Positions 35,901-44,008 of a stretch of DNA of 64,000 nucleotides are shown in pieces. The stretch covers positions 62,001 through 126,000 of the forward strand of contig JBCDCY010000008.1 in assembly GCA_039180875.1 (NCBI GenBank). Direction: 5' to 3'. Position numbers and translations under genes: made by a program. The notes beneath the pieces are model-generated. The model was not told the origin of the DNA. It did not search any database and saw only the letters and a list, made by a program, of their open reading frames with translations. Position 1 is the first letter of the stretch; every line of letters begins with the position of its first letter. The stretch comes from JBCDCY01 sp039180875 (lineage in GTDB: Bacteria > Pseudomonadota > Alphaproteobacteria > Rhodobacterales > Rhodobacteraceae).

Positions 35901-38191
35901 GCCGCGCTGCCGCCGGTGATCGAGTCGTTGCCCCGACCGCCGTCCAGATACTCGCTGAACGCATCGCCGAGGATCGTGTCGTTGCCGTCACCGGTATAGA
36001 CCCGCTCGATCGCGCTGTTGGTGATCGCCACGCCGTCGATCGTGCCGCTGTTGGCCAGCAGGTTGACGACCGAGTTGGAACTCACCGCTGCCGCGTTGAT
36101 GGTGTCGGTCACCCCGGTCCCGGAGAAGTTGGTGCCGTGGCCCGCGACGCCGTCGTAGTCGGAGAACTCGTTGGTGAAGATGAAGAGGTTGTCCGACGCG
36201 TTCAGCGTGCTGCCGGAGATGAAGAGATCGACATCCGTCACGGTGATCGGGAAGCCGCCCAGATCGTCGCGGATATTGACGGTCCAGGTACCGCTCGAGT
36301 CCTCACCCATGAAGGCGGTGGTGCCGAAGTCCCAGCTGCCGTCGAAGTCACCGGAGTCGCCCGTGTCGGCGATCAGCTGCACCCGCGTGCCGCTCGGCGA
36401 GATCAGGAAGATCTCGAGATCGGCGAGGAAGTCGGTCTCGAAGTTCAGGTCGAGCTCGACATGCTCGACGGTCATTGAGCCGAAGCTGCCGGTGAAGTTG
36501 TTGCCGCCGCCGCCGGCGATCACCGTCGTCACGTTCACCCCGTCCATGTCGCGGAAGAAGATCGCGTCATTGGCCGAGGTCGACTGCTGCTGCCAGGTCT
36601 CGGCCAGCCGCACCGCGGCCAGGGCGTCGACCAGGCCGTAGCCGTAGTCGTTGGAGAAGTGCAAACCGCCGCCGTTCCAGTTGTCGGCCGCGTTCCAGAA
36701 CCAGGTCGAGCCGTTGGTCTGGGTCGCCTGCTCGAAGGCACCACCAATCGGGGCGCCGCTGTTGGCGAGGGAGCCAACGTCGGAGCCGACATGGCGCGCC
36801 GAGTAGGCGAGGATCTTCTGCACGTCGCGCCAGCCGAGGTCGGGGTTCGCCTCCAGCATCAGCGCCACCACGCCGGCCACTTCGGGCGCGGCCGACGACG
36901 TGCCGCCGAAGGTCGAGGTGTAGTTGCCGCTTGTATACCCAGGCGCGCCCGTCCGATCGGTCGTGACGATCGCGCCGTTGTTGTTGAGGTCGTCGGCAAG
37001 GCCGGAGACCAGCAGGTTGGCGCCGGGGGTCGAGAAATCGGTGACCCAACCGTCCTGGCGGAGCGCCGCCACGTTGATGGTGTACTTGGTCGAGTCCATC
37101 GCCTCGGCCGTCGCCTCCTCCCTCAGGGACGAGCCGGCGTTGTCACGGCTGTTGCCGTTGGATTTCACGTAGATCGTGCCAAGACCGCTGCGGCCGTTCT
37201 CGGAGCCGGTTTCGAGCGCATCGACGGCCGCGAGAAGATCGGCGTTGGTGTTGAACACGTCCTCAGAGAGGCCGAAGCTCATGTTCACCACGTCGGATCC
37301 ATTGGCGTTTCCGTTGGTGTTGCCGACGCCGTCGCCCTCACCCGCCGCGTCCAGGATCTGGTCTTCGAGGACGGAGAAGGCGAGGCCGCGATAGCCGCGA
37401 ATGTCCACATCGAAGGCGACGCCGACGCCACCGACCGAGTTGTCGGCCGCGCCGATGATGCCCATGACGGCGGTGCCGTGGTTCTGTGAACCGGTGGGCC
37501 CGGGAAAGAAGTCGCCGTCCTGATAGTCGTAGTCCGTGGCGAACAGGTAATTGCCGGCGAAATCCTCGTGGGTCGTGTCGAAGCCGTTGTCGATCACGGT
37601 GACCGAGATGCCGTCGCCGGTGTAGTCGTCCCAAACGTCGACGACGTTGATGTCGAACTGCCCCGCGGTGGTGTTCCGCAGGTGCCACTGGCTGTTAAAC
37701 AGCGGGTTGAGCGTCGGCAGGAGCTCGGTGTCGAAGGAGCCGCCTTCGCCGCGGACCTCGGCCCCACCCTCAGCGGATGCTGCCGGTGCAGCGGCAGCGG
37801 TCGGGGCCTCTGCGGCCGGGCCACCGAAGGCCATGTCGAAGGCTGCGCTCTCGACGCCCGCCTCGGCGGTCACGGCCTCGACCGCGCCGGTCTCGGCGCT
37901 GTCACGATGTCCGCCGGCGGCGCCCATGGCGGCCGCGAGCGCTGCGGTCATCGCCTCCCCGCGGGATCCCAGCCAGCGGGCCTCGCCAGCCGTCTCCTCG
38001 GCGGCGTCGTCGCGCTCGACCTCCTCCTCAACGGGCTCGAGATCGGAGGACAGACCGTCGAGCAGGGTATCGGCGAGCAGGCTCTCCTCCGCCTCTTCCG
38101 GGGCGTCCGCCGCCGCAGGTGCGGTGCGATCGGCCTTGCTCAGATCGCTTTCCAGTCCGTCGAACGGGGTTTCCAGGAACTTCTCTGACAT
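32924..38191 (-). CDS. Subtilisin-like serine protease with P domain and RTX repeats (type I secreted)
   Basis: A 1755-residue acidic protein without a Sec signal. Residues 1-160 are low-complexity with a repeated DGLxSDL motif near 11-17 and 45-51. The S8 protease domain (~165-535) has a full triad: Asp201 (TVIDNGFD), His238 (QNHGTAVMG) and Ser432 (GGTSSAAPEVAG). A proprotein-convertase P domain follows (~555-660). From ~745 to ~1620 come many GGxGxDxL calcium-binding RTX repeats broken by repeated ~60-residue spacers (EIDLEAGTY type). The C-terminal ~100 residues (VITDWQRFVDTIDLSGID) form a type I secretion target. No secretion ABC genes are nearby. Probably a secreted or surface protease/adhesin. 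Confidence 0.9.
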   Translation of the reverse strand: MSEKFLETPFDGLESDLSKADRTAPAAADAPEEAEESLLADTLLDGLSSDLEPVEEEVERDDAAEETAGEARWLGSRGEAMTAALAAAMGAAGGHRDSAETGAVEAVTAEAGVESAAFDMAFGGPAAEAPTAAAAPAASAEGGAEVRGEGGSFDTELLPTLNPLFNSQWHLRNTTAGQFDINVVDVWDDYTGDGISVTVIDNGFDTTHEDFAGNYLFATDYDYQDGDFFPGPTGSQNHGTAVMGIIGAADNSVGGVGVAFDVDIRGYRGLAFSVLEDQILDAAGEGDGVGNTNGNANGSDVVNMSFGLSEDVFNTNADLLAAVDALETGSENGRSGLGTIYVKSNGNSRDNAGSSLREEATAEAMDSTKYTINVAALRQDGWVTDFSTPGANLLVSGLADDLNNNGAIVTTDRTGAPGYTSGNYTSTFGGTSSAAPEVAGVVALMLEANPDLGWRDVQKILAYSARHVGSDVGSLANSGAPIGGAFEQATQTNGSTWFWNAADNWNGGGLHFSNDYGYGLVDALAAVRLAETWQQQSTSANDAIFFRDMDGVNVTTVIAGGGGNNFTGSFGSMTVEHVELDLNFETDFLADLEIFLISPSGTRVQLIADTGDSGDFDGSWDFGTTAFMGEDSSGTWTVNIRDDLGGFPITVTDVDLFISGSTLNASDNLFIFTNEFSDYDGVAGHGTNFSGTGVTDTINAAAVSSNSVVNLLANSGTIDGVAITNSAIERVYTGDGNDTILGDAFSEYLDGGRGNDSITGGSAAETIVGGAGNDVLIGGNGDDTLQGLDGNDTLEGGGGDDLMQGGNGSDTFRYQNGADATSSAESLQGGSGTDRLLVQGAGTFSFGVGADMFNVNSIEEIEFAAENNVAKTIVLGNKELDSASEFLNVQIDGNATIGGADTIIVNIDYEFNDDVNLSNWNFIDFGSTTSAIFGDLDSIFINGNDQDNTIVGSSEDDDIDGNQGDDTIQGGNGDDTIDGGTGVDSILGGAGNDHIRDSDNINVEFHSGGAGFDTIDYSGSTYSDDRIIINLATGTTTVVNPVGNTSTISGFENVIGSGANETVIGAAVANMLEGRGGDDSILGGGGGDTLEGGAGNDTLDGEGAADTVRGGAGDDVMRQAVGSVDEFDGGTGNDTIESSAVYADGVEMDLEAGTYVFTPGSFTRSWTNVENYIGTGGGDEDVFGTSGANLLQTGVGDNELLGRAGNDTLIGGGGNDTIDGGAGTDSVLAGSGDDIVSHLNAGSDFYDGGLGNDTLVNTIGLSQGVEIDLEAGTYTFNAFTLDWQNFENYDGSGSSASSSEDVFGTNGANNIATAGGTNLLDGRGGNDTLAGGGGDDTLIGGSGNDTMFGGQGDDLFIFELGWGSDDVNGGAGTDTVDFSAVAGPGTGIEIDIGVGYSFSGGPVTTTFSGIENAVGSGFDDLITGTGVGNDIEGGVGDDTILGGGGQDTVDAGGGADEVDGGNGLDMIVGGSGGDTLGGGAGGDTIEGDNGNDVIFGDDGNDFIFGDGGDDTVEGGSGNDNISGGVGADDISGGTDDDVIEGQGDDDVLRGQGGDDFVRGGGGNDDVRGGGNNDNIFGSIGEDTLSGGQGDDSARGGQGDDIVAGDAGNDDLFGQNGNDTVLGGSGDDTLRGNNGNDELDGGTGFDIMTGGNGMDTFVFNSVADSPAGASQDVITDWQRFVDTIDLSGIDANTLIGGNQAFTFIGGANFSAAGQVRYFTDGTDGFLLANVDGGLSADFAIELEGFNLAFSGGDLIL

Positions 38192-38262
38192 CTCACGCTC
38201 TCCATCAAACCGCGGGTCGGTCGAGATCCCGCGTACTCACGCAAAGGGGGTGTCAGGCGCCG

Positions 38263-38691
38263 CTACTCGCTGCGGCGCCAGATCGTCTCACTCGATCGGT
38301 CGGGGCCGGTGCGGGTCACGCTTTGCCAGATGACCTCCCGGCCTTGGTCGCAGACGCTCATCCGATCGATCAGAGGCGTGGCTTCGATCACCACGCGGTC
38401 GCCGGCCGCTAGGTCGGCCGGCAGCGCCTGAAAGGTGTAGAGTTGGCCGTCATCGCCGCGCACGGCCCGACAGACGGCGCCCACATCGCTCACCTGGCCG
38501 ACGATGGTGATCAGCCCGGCCAGGGCTGCCAGGCCGCGGAAACTGTTTCCGATGTGGCCAAAATCACGGAGCGAGCGCGAGAGGGCGCCAGGCGCACCCA
38601 CCGCTCGGCCCAGCCCAGTCGCCAGACAGGATTGTCCGGTCAATTGAGAGGCTTGGCGGCCTAGATCGTTCTCATGATGGCGCTGCATCAC
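38263..38691 (-). CDS. Small protein resembling DUF5818
   Basis: Up to 142 residues. The C-terminal ~75 residues (GQVSDVGAVCRAVRGDDGQ, LYTFQALPADLAAGDRVVIE, MSVCDQGREVIWQSV) resemble DUF5818-type small beta proteins, with one Cys in each half probably forming a disulfide. The N-terminal part is less convincing and the true start may be internal, near RGLAALAGLITIV, which could be a short signal-like segment. Upstream of the RTX protease gene is its own end; the two may be co-transcribed. Function unknown. Confidence 0.5.
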   Translation of the reverse strand: MMQRHHENDLGRQASQLTGQSCLATGLGRAVGAPGALSRSLRDFGHIGNSFRGLAALAGLITIVGQVSDVGAVCRAVRGDDGQLYTFQALPADLAAGDRVVIEATPLIDRMSVCDQGREVIWQSVTRTGPDRSSETIWRRSE

Positions 38692-38746
38692 AGCTCAACC
38701 TCATCAGAAAACCAAGGGATCCCGACGAGAAAGACGCCGCCTTCTC

Positions 38747-38758
38747 GCCTCAATTGAG
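38747..38758. promoter_or_regulatory. Perfect palindrome upstream of marR-like gene
   Basis: CCTCAATTGAGG is a 12-base perfect palindrome in a relatively AT-rich 248-base intergenic region between the divergent DUF5818-like and MarR genes. MarR-family proteins bind such dyads, so it is a candidate operator. A second small dyad, GTTGGCAAC, lies about 130 bases further on. Confidence 0.4.
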
Positions 38759-38939
38759 GTTAATTTGCGCCGAATCGGCAACGGTGACAGCGAGGAACGT
38801 CACAGTTCCATCCCGGCCTAGAGCGGCCGCGACCGCTGCCGTGTTAACGGCGCCTTCACCCTAGCATCGCACTGCGATTGCATTGTTGGCAACTTCGGTT
38901 GACTGTCAGGTATCTTGACGCGCGGAGGACGGAGGGGTC

Positions 38940-39437
38940 GTGGTGACGACGCGCGAAATGCCCGATGCGCCGTCGGCGGACCAGTCCGTCAGCCTGAAAG
39001 ATGTGCGCGGCTGGATCACCTTCCGCATCGCCCGTCTGCACGCCAAGCTCAACGAGGAGGCGTTGCAGATCCTGCGCGAGAACGGCGGACTGAGCCTGAT
39101 GGAGTGGCGGTTGCTGCTGCTGCTGCACGACTTCGGTCCGAGCCCGCAGTCGATCCTCTGCCGGGCCTCTCTGATGGACAAGGCGATGGTCAGCCGGGCC
39201 ATGCGGCGCCTGCAGAAGACGGGCCTGGTGCGTGAAAAGGCCGGCAGTGCCGACATGCGCCAGCGCATCCTGGTGCCGACGCCCAAGGGGCGGGCGCTTT
39301 ATGACCGGATCCGGCCACTGATGCTCGCCCGTCAGACCCGGCTCGACGACGCCCTGTCGGTGGACGAGCGGGAGCTGCTGATGGCCGCGCTCGAAAAACT
39401 CGATGACGCCGTGCCGACCCGAGACGCCACGCTTTGA
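38940..39437 (+). CDS. MarR-family transcriptional regulator
   Basis: A 165-residue winged-helix protein. The dimerisation helix is WITFRIARLHAKLNEEALQI, the DNA-reading segment is SLMDKAMVSRAMRRLQKTGL and the wing is REKAGSADMRQRILVPTPKG. The start is GTG 38940 or 38943, both downstream of GGAGGGG. Its stop overlaps the start of the sulfatase gene, so it probably controls that operon; MarR proteins usually repress until a small ligand binds. Confidence 0.88.
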   Translation: MVTTREMPDAPSADQSVSLKDVRGWITFRIARLHAKLNEEALQILRENGGLSLMEWRLLLLLHDFGPSPQSILCRASLMDKAMVSRAMRRLQKTGLVREKAGSADMRQRILVPTPKGRALYDRIRPLMLARQTRLDDALSVDERELLMAALEKLDDAVPTRDATL

Positions 39438-40861
39438 GCCAACCTCGCAACCTGCTCGTCATCATGTCGGACGAGCATCAGGCCGCGGCCCTGGGTGCGG
39501 CCGGCCATCCGCTCGCCCAAACGCCGCATCTCGACCGCCTTGCCCGGCGGGGTCTGCGCTTCACCAACGCCGTCACCCCCTCCCCGATCTGCGTGCCGGC
39601 GCGGGCGGCGTTCGCCAGCGGCGACTACGTGCACCGCACGGGGCATTGGGACAACGCCATGCCCTATACCGGCCGGCCGCCCGGCTGGGGCCATGCGCTG
39701 CAGGCGGCGGGCATCCGGGTCGAGTCGATCGGCAAACTGCACTACCGCGCCGCCGACGATCCCAACGGCTTCGATATCGAGCATATCCCGATGATGGTGG
39801 CCGGCGGCGTCGGCATGGTCTGGGCCTCGATCCGGGGCGAGGAGGAGCGTTGGGCGCCGGAGGGCCGGATGCTGGGTGCGGAGATCGGCCCGGGCGAAAG
39901 CGCCTACACCCGCTACGACAGTGCCGTGGTCGACGAGACCCGGGCCTGGCTGCGAGATGCGCGGGCCCATGAGGCGCCCTGGTGCCTGTTCGTCGGCCTC
40001 GTCGCGCCGCACTTTCCGCTGGTCGCGCCGCCCGCCTTCTACGACCTCTACGCCGCCGCCCCGCTACCGGGGCGCAAGCTACATCCCGCGGACGGCCATC
40101 CGCGCCATCCCTGGGTCGAGAAGCAGAACGCCTACCTCGACAGCGAGGGAAGGTTCGCCGGCCCGGAGGAGCGCGACCGGGCGATCCGCGCCTATTTCGG
40201 CCTCTGCTCCTGGCTCGACCATAATGTGGGGCAGATCCTGGCGGCCTTGGAGGAGGCCGGCCTCAGCCCAGAGACGGCGGTGGTCTACACCAGCGATCAC
40301 GGCGACAATGTCGGCGCCCGCGGCCTTTGGGGCAAATCGAACATGTATCGGGAGGCCGTGGGCGTGCCCTTGATCCTCGCCGCACCCGGGGGGCCGGTGG
40401 GCGAGGTCCAGACCCCGGTCAGCCTGCTCGATCTCTCCGCCACCATCGCCGATCATTTCGGCGCCTCGCTGTCGCCGGGGCGGCCGGGGCGGTCGCTCTT
40501 CGATGTCGCGGCGCGGCCCGATCCTGACCGCATCGTCTTCAGCGAGTACCATGCAGCCGGCGCCGTCTCCGGCGCCTTCATGGTCCAGTCGACCCGCGCG
40601 AAATATATCCACTACGAGGGTTTCGCGCCCGAGCTCTTCGATCTGGTCGAGGATCCGGGGGAAAACCGCGATCTGGCGGGCGACCCGGCCTATGCCGCGC
40701 TAGAGGCGGAGATGCGGGACGCGCTCCACGCCATCTGCAACCCGGCAGCGGTCGATGCCCAGGCTCATCGGGACCAGGCGGCCCTGGTCGCCCGCCTCGG
40801 CGGGCGTGAGGCGGTGCGCACGCTCGGCGCCCCGGGCGCGACCCCTCCCCCCGCATCCTAG
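39434..40861 (+). CDS. Type I sulfatase (alkaline-phosphatase superfamily)
   Basis: A 475-residue enzyme. LLVIMSDEHQAAALGAAGHP supplies the first metal site; ICVPARAAFASG contains C-x-P-x-R, the motif whose Cys is converted to formylglycine; VVYTSDHGDNVG supplies the second metal site and GLWGKSNMYREAVGVPL follows as in choline-sulfatase-like proteins. No signal peptide is seen, so it is probably cytoplasmic. It starts with TTG 39434 inside the marR stop (TTGA). The substrate is an organic sulfate ester; choline sulfate is only a guess. It needs a formylglycine-generating enzyme not present here. Confidence 0.88.
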   Translation: MSQPRNLLVIMSDEHQAAALGAAGHPLAQTPHLDRLARRGLRFTNAVTPSPICVPARAAFASGDYVHRTGHWDNAMPYTGRPPGWGHALQAAGIRVESIGKLHYRAADDPNGFDIEHIPMMVAGGVGMVWASIRGEEERWAPEGRMLGAEIGPGESAYTRYDSAVVDETRAWLRDARAHEAPWCLFVGLVAPHFPLVAPPAFYDLYAAAPLPGRKLHPADGHPRHPWVEKQNAYLDSEGRFAGPEERDRAIRAYFGLCSWLDHNVGQILAALEEAGLSPETAVVYTSDHGDNVGARGLWGKSNMYREAVGVPLILAAPGGPVGEVQTPVSLLDLSATIADHFGASLSPGRPGRSLFDVAARPDPDRIVFSEYHAAGAVSGAFMVQSTRAKYIHYEGFAPELFDLVEDPGENRDLAGDPAYAALEAEMRDALHAICNPAAVDAQAHRDQAALVARLGGREAVRTLGAPGATPPPAS

Positions 40862-41559
40862 TCCGGCAGGCTCTGCACCATCTGGTGCAACAACGTCTCG
40901 ATCGAGAAGACCGGAAGGCCGGTCGCCGCCATGACCGCACGCTTGTAGGGCGGCATATTGGTGCATTCGAAGAGCAGCGCTCCAAGGGACGAGTGCTCCG
41001 CTTGGAACCGCGTTGCGGCTGCGACCATGTCGGCCTCGGCCGCCGCGACGTCGAGCTCGGGTTCATCGCCGAGGATCACGCGCTGCAGCTCGCATCCCGG
41101 GGCGAGGCCCGACACCGGCGTGCCGTCGGGCACCCAAGCCGCCGCCAGATGCCCCTCGCTCAACGCGGCTGCGTCGATCGTCAGGATGCCGACCTGGCGC
41201 CCCGCCGGCAGCATCCGCTGGATCGCGGCCGCCTGGAGCAGGGCCGATGTGGCGACCGGCACATCGAGCGCGGTCGCCAGCTCCTCCTGAAAGAGCGTGA
41301 GGAAGCCGCAGCTTGTGGTGATGATCCGCACGCCGTCGGCCACCAGCTCCCGCCCGGCCTCGATGAAGGTGTCGAGCAGGCCGTCGGCCCGCTGGCGCAC
41401 CACCCGATCCGGGCTCGCGCCCCGGACGACACGGTAGCGTACGGGGAAGGGCCAGGTGCGGGCATTGCCGATGTCGCCGGGAATGCGCGGAAAGCGGGTC
41501 TCGAGCATCAGGATGCCGATCTCGGCCCCGAAGACGGTGCGCCCGCCTTGCACGATCAT
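40858..41559 (-). CDS. Asp/Glu/hydantoin racemase-family protein
   Basis: A 233-residue protein of the two-cysteine racemase fold. The first catalytic Cys is in IITTSCGFLTLFQ and the second in LLFECTNMPPYKRA. VGILTIDAAALSEGHL is a typical substrate-binding block. The family includes aspartate and hydantoin racemases and maleate isomerases; no specific substrate can be given. ATG 41559. Its end overlaps that of the convergent sulfatase gene by four bases. The divergent D-amino-acid-dehydrogenase-like gene next door suggests a shared role in amino-acid or hydantoin use. Confidence 0.78.
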   Translation of the reverse strand: MIVQGGRTVFGAEIGILMLETRFPRIPGDIGNARTWPFPVRYRVVRGASPDRVVRQRADGLLDTFIEAGRELVADGVRIITTSCGFLTLFQEELATALDVPVATSALLQAAAIQRMLPAGRQVGILTIDAAALSEGHLAAAWVPDGTPVSGLAPGCELQRVILGDEPELDVAAAEADMVAAATRFQAEHSSLGALLFECTNMPPYKRAVMAATGLPVFSIETLLHQMVQSLPD

Positions 41560-41700
41560 AGCCCGCTCCCGCCCACGCTCCAGTCAGCATCCCCGCTAGC
41601 CGCAGCGCGCGCAAACGGAAAGCGCATCCGCGATTTCTCGTTTGCCGCCGGGGCATTCGGTGCGCAAAGTAGCGGGATTGGCCGGGAGCGATCGGGGGCG

Positions 41701-42963
41701 ATGGGCGCGGATCGACATATCATCGTCGCAGGTGCCGGGATCGTCGGCGTCTCCACCGCCATCTGGCTGCAACGCGCCGGCGCAGCGGTAACGCTGGTCG
41801 ACCGCCAAGGCCCGGCCGCCGGCGCCTCCTGGGGCAATGCCGGGATCCTGGCGGCCTCCTCCATCGCGCCGGTGACGATGCCGGGATTGTTGGCCAAGGC
41901 GCCGGGGATGCTGCTCAATCCCGACAAGCCGCTGTTCTTGCGCTGGGCCTATCTGCCGCGCCTGCTGCCGTTCCTCCGCCGCTATCTCGCCAACGCCACC
42001 ACGGGAGCGGTCGCCCACATTGCGGAGGGATTGACCCAGCTCCTCGCCGACACGGTGGAGCAGCATGAGGCGTTGGCATCGGGAACCGGGGCGGAGCGCT
42101 ATGTCCGGCGGGGCGACTACCTCTACGCCTATGGCAGCCGGGCCGACCACCGGGCCGACGACGCTGTTTGGCGCCTGCGCCGGCAGCACGGCTTTCGCTT
42201 CGAGGAAATGGGGGCGGAGGCCCTCGCCGCCTACGACCCGATGCTGGCCGGGCGCTTCGGCTACGGCGTCCGCACCCTCGATCATGGCCACGTCACCGAT
42301 CCGGGCGCCTACATCACGGCCCTCGCTCGCCACTTCGAGGACTCAGGCGGCACTTTTCACAAGGCCGAGGTGCGCGACGTGATCGTGGAGGATGGACGCG
42401 CAGTCGGTGTGATGACCGATGCCGGCCCCCTGCACGCCGATGGCGTGGTGCTGACCGCCGGCGCCTGGTCGGGCCGGCTCGCCAAGACCCTCGGCGTCAC
42501 GGTCCCGCTCGAGGCGGAGCGGGGCTACCACATCGAGTTCATCGACCCCTCCCACGCGCCCCGGGCGCCCACGATGATCGCCAGCGGCAAGTTCGTGGCA
42601 ACGCCGATGGAGGGGCGCTTGCGCTGCGCCGGCATCGTCGAGTTCGGCGGGCTTGAGGCTGGGCCGAGTGCCGCGCCGCTGGCCCTCCTCCACCGGCAGA
42701 TGCGCCGGCTCTTCCCCGATCTCCGTTACAGCCGGGTCGAGGAATGGATGGGCCACCGCCCGGCCACCAGCGACTCGCTCCCCGTCATCGGTGCCGCACC
42801 GAGAGCGGCCAATGTCTGGCTTGGCTACGGCCATCAGCATGTCGGGCTGACCGGGGGCCCGAAGACCGGGCGCTGGCTCGCGCAACTGGCGCTCGGCCGG
42901 GTGCCGAACGTCGATCTCTCCACCTTCGCCGCCGATCGGCGGGGCCTCGCCGCAACCGCATGA
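41701..42963 (+). CDS. FAD-dependent D-amino-acid dehydrogenase-like oxidoreductase
   Basis: A 420-residue flavoprotein of the DAO family. IIVAGAGIVGVSTAIWLQ is the FAD dinucleotide-binding site; GASWGNAGILAASSIAP is the DadA-type second motif; VVLTAGAWSGRLAKTLG and GYGHQHVGLTGGPKTG close the FAD site. It probably deaminates a D-amino acid or related imino acid and passes electrons to the respiratory chain. ATG 41701; the open frame upstream is antisense to the racemase. First gene of a likely operon with the TRAP transporter. Confidence 0.85.
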   Translation: MGADRHIIVAGAGIVGVSTAIWLQRAGAAVTLVDRQGPAAGASWGNAGILAASSIAPVTMPGLLAKAPGMLLNPDKPLFLRWAYLPRLLPFLRRYLANATTGAVAHIAEGLTQLLADTVEQHEALASGTGAERYVRRGDYLYAYGSRADHRADDAVWRLRRQHGFRFEEMGAEALAAYDPMLAGRFGYGVRTLDHGHVTDPGAYITALARHFEDSGGTFHKAEVRDVIVEDGRAVGVMTDAGPLHADGVVLTAGAWSGRLAKTLGVTVPLEAERGYHIEFIDPSHAPRAPTMIASGKFVATPMEGRLRCAGIVEFGGLEAGPSAAPLALLHRQMRRLFPDLRYSRVEEWMGHRPATSDSLPVIGAAPRAANVWLGYGHQHVGLTGGPKTGRWLAQLALGRVPNVDLSTFAADRRGLAATA

Positions 42964-42987
42964 GACAACCACCGCAGGGAGAAGACC

Positions 42988-43962
42988 ATGAACAAAAACA
43001 AACACATGCTGCTCGCCACCGCCTTCACCTTCGGCCTCGGCACCATGGCCGGGGCGGAGGAGTGGGACATGCCGATGGCCTACGCCGACGGCAACTATCA
43101 CAGCCAGAACGGTAAGCTCTTTGCCGAGGCGGTCGGCGTCTGCACCGGAGGCGAGCTGACGATCACCGTGCATGCCGGCGGCTCGCTCTTCGGCGGGGGC
43201 GACATCAAGCGGGCGGTGCAGACCGGCCAAGCCCCGATTGGGGAGCGCTTGCTGTCGGCGCACCAGAACGAGGATCCGATCTTCGGCATCGATTCCGTGC
43301 CGTTCCTCGCCACCTCGTTCGAGGACAGCGCCCGCCTTTGGAACGCGGCGCGCGGCACGATGGACGACCTGCTGGCCGAGCAGAACCTGGTGCTGCTCTA
43401 CTCCGTCCCCTGGCCGCCCCAGGGCCTCTACTTCGCCAAGGAGGTCTCGGGCGTCGGCGATATGGAGGGGACGAAGTTCCGCGCCTACAACGCCTCGACC
43501 GCGCGGCTGGCCGAGCTCTCCGGCATGCTGCCGGTGCAGATCGAAGCGGCAGAGCTGGTCCAGGCCCTGGCGACCGGCGTGGCGGAGGCCTTCGTCTCCT
43601 CCGGCTCCACTGGCTATGACCGCAAGGTGTGGGAGCATCTGACCCACTTCTACGATACCCAGGCCTGGCTGCCGCGGAACTATGTCTTTGCCAACAAGGA
43701 CGCCTTCGACGGCCTGAGCCCGCAGGCGCAGAACTGCCTCCGCTCCTCGGCCATGCTGGCGGAAGCCGCGGGGGCTGCGCGGGCCGAGCAGCTCTCCGGC
43801 TGGTATCTGTCGCAGCTCGCCGCCAATGGGATGAGCGTCCAAGCTCCCGGCGAGCAGTTGCAGGCCGATCTGGCCGAGATCGGTGAGACCATGGCGGCGG
43901 AGTGGGCCGAAGATGCTGGGGCGGACGGTGCCGCCCTGCTCGACGCCTACCGCGCCGAATAA
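42988..43962 (+). CDS. dctP: TRAP transporter solute-binding subunit
   Basis: A 324-residue periplasmic protein. The signal peptide is MLLATAFTFGLGTMAGA, followed by MPMAYADGNYHSQNGKLFAE, with GGSLFGGGDIKRAVQTGQ typical of the DctP family. KFRAYNASTARLAELSGM has the conserved Arg that contacts the substrate carboxylate. The substrate is an organic or amino acid; the neighbour enzymes suggest a D-amino acid or derivative. AGGGAGA precedes ATG 42988. Confidence 0.88.
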   Translation: MNKNKHMLLATAFTFGLGTMAGAEEWDMPMAYADGNYHSQNGKLFAEAVGVCTGGELTITVHAGGSLFGGGDIKRAVQTGQAPIGERLLSAHQNEDPIFGIDSVPFLATSFEDSARLWNAARGTMDDLLAEQNLVLLYSVPWPPQGLYFAKEVSGVGDMEGTKFRAYNASTARLAELSGMLPVQIEAAELVQALATGVAEAFVSSGSTGYDRKVWEHLTHFYDTQAWLPRNYVFANKDAFDGLSPQAQNCLRSSAMLAEAAGAARAEQLSGWYLSQLAANGMSVQAPGEQLQADLAEIGETMAAEWAEDAGADGAALLDAYRAE

Positions 43963-43970
43963 GGCCCGTC

Positions 43971-43993
43971 GGCCCCGGACCCGCGCCGGGGCC
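43971..43993 (+). other. Intercistronic hairpin between dctP and dctQ
   Basis: GGCCCCGG (43971-43978) and CCGGGGCC (43986-43993) form a perfect eight-pair stem with a 7-base loop, just after the dctP stop. Such hairpins often protect the upstream message and raise the amount of binding protein over permease. There is no T run, so full termination is unlikely. Confidence 0.6.
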
Positions 43994-44008
43994 GCACGCC
44001 CCTTCCCC

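Noticed and set aside
33200..36000. Dense short repeats that could be mistaken for a CRISPR array or satellite DNA.
   Set aside because: The period encodes GGxGxD calcium-binding repeats in one continuous reading frame; units vary and there are no spacers or cas genes.
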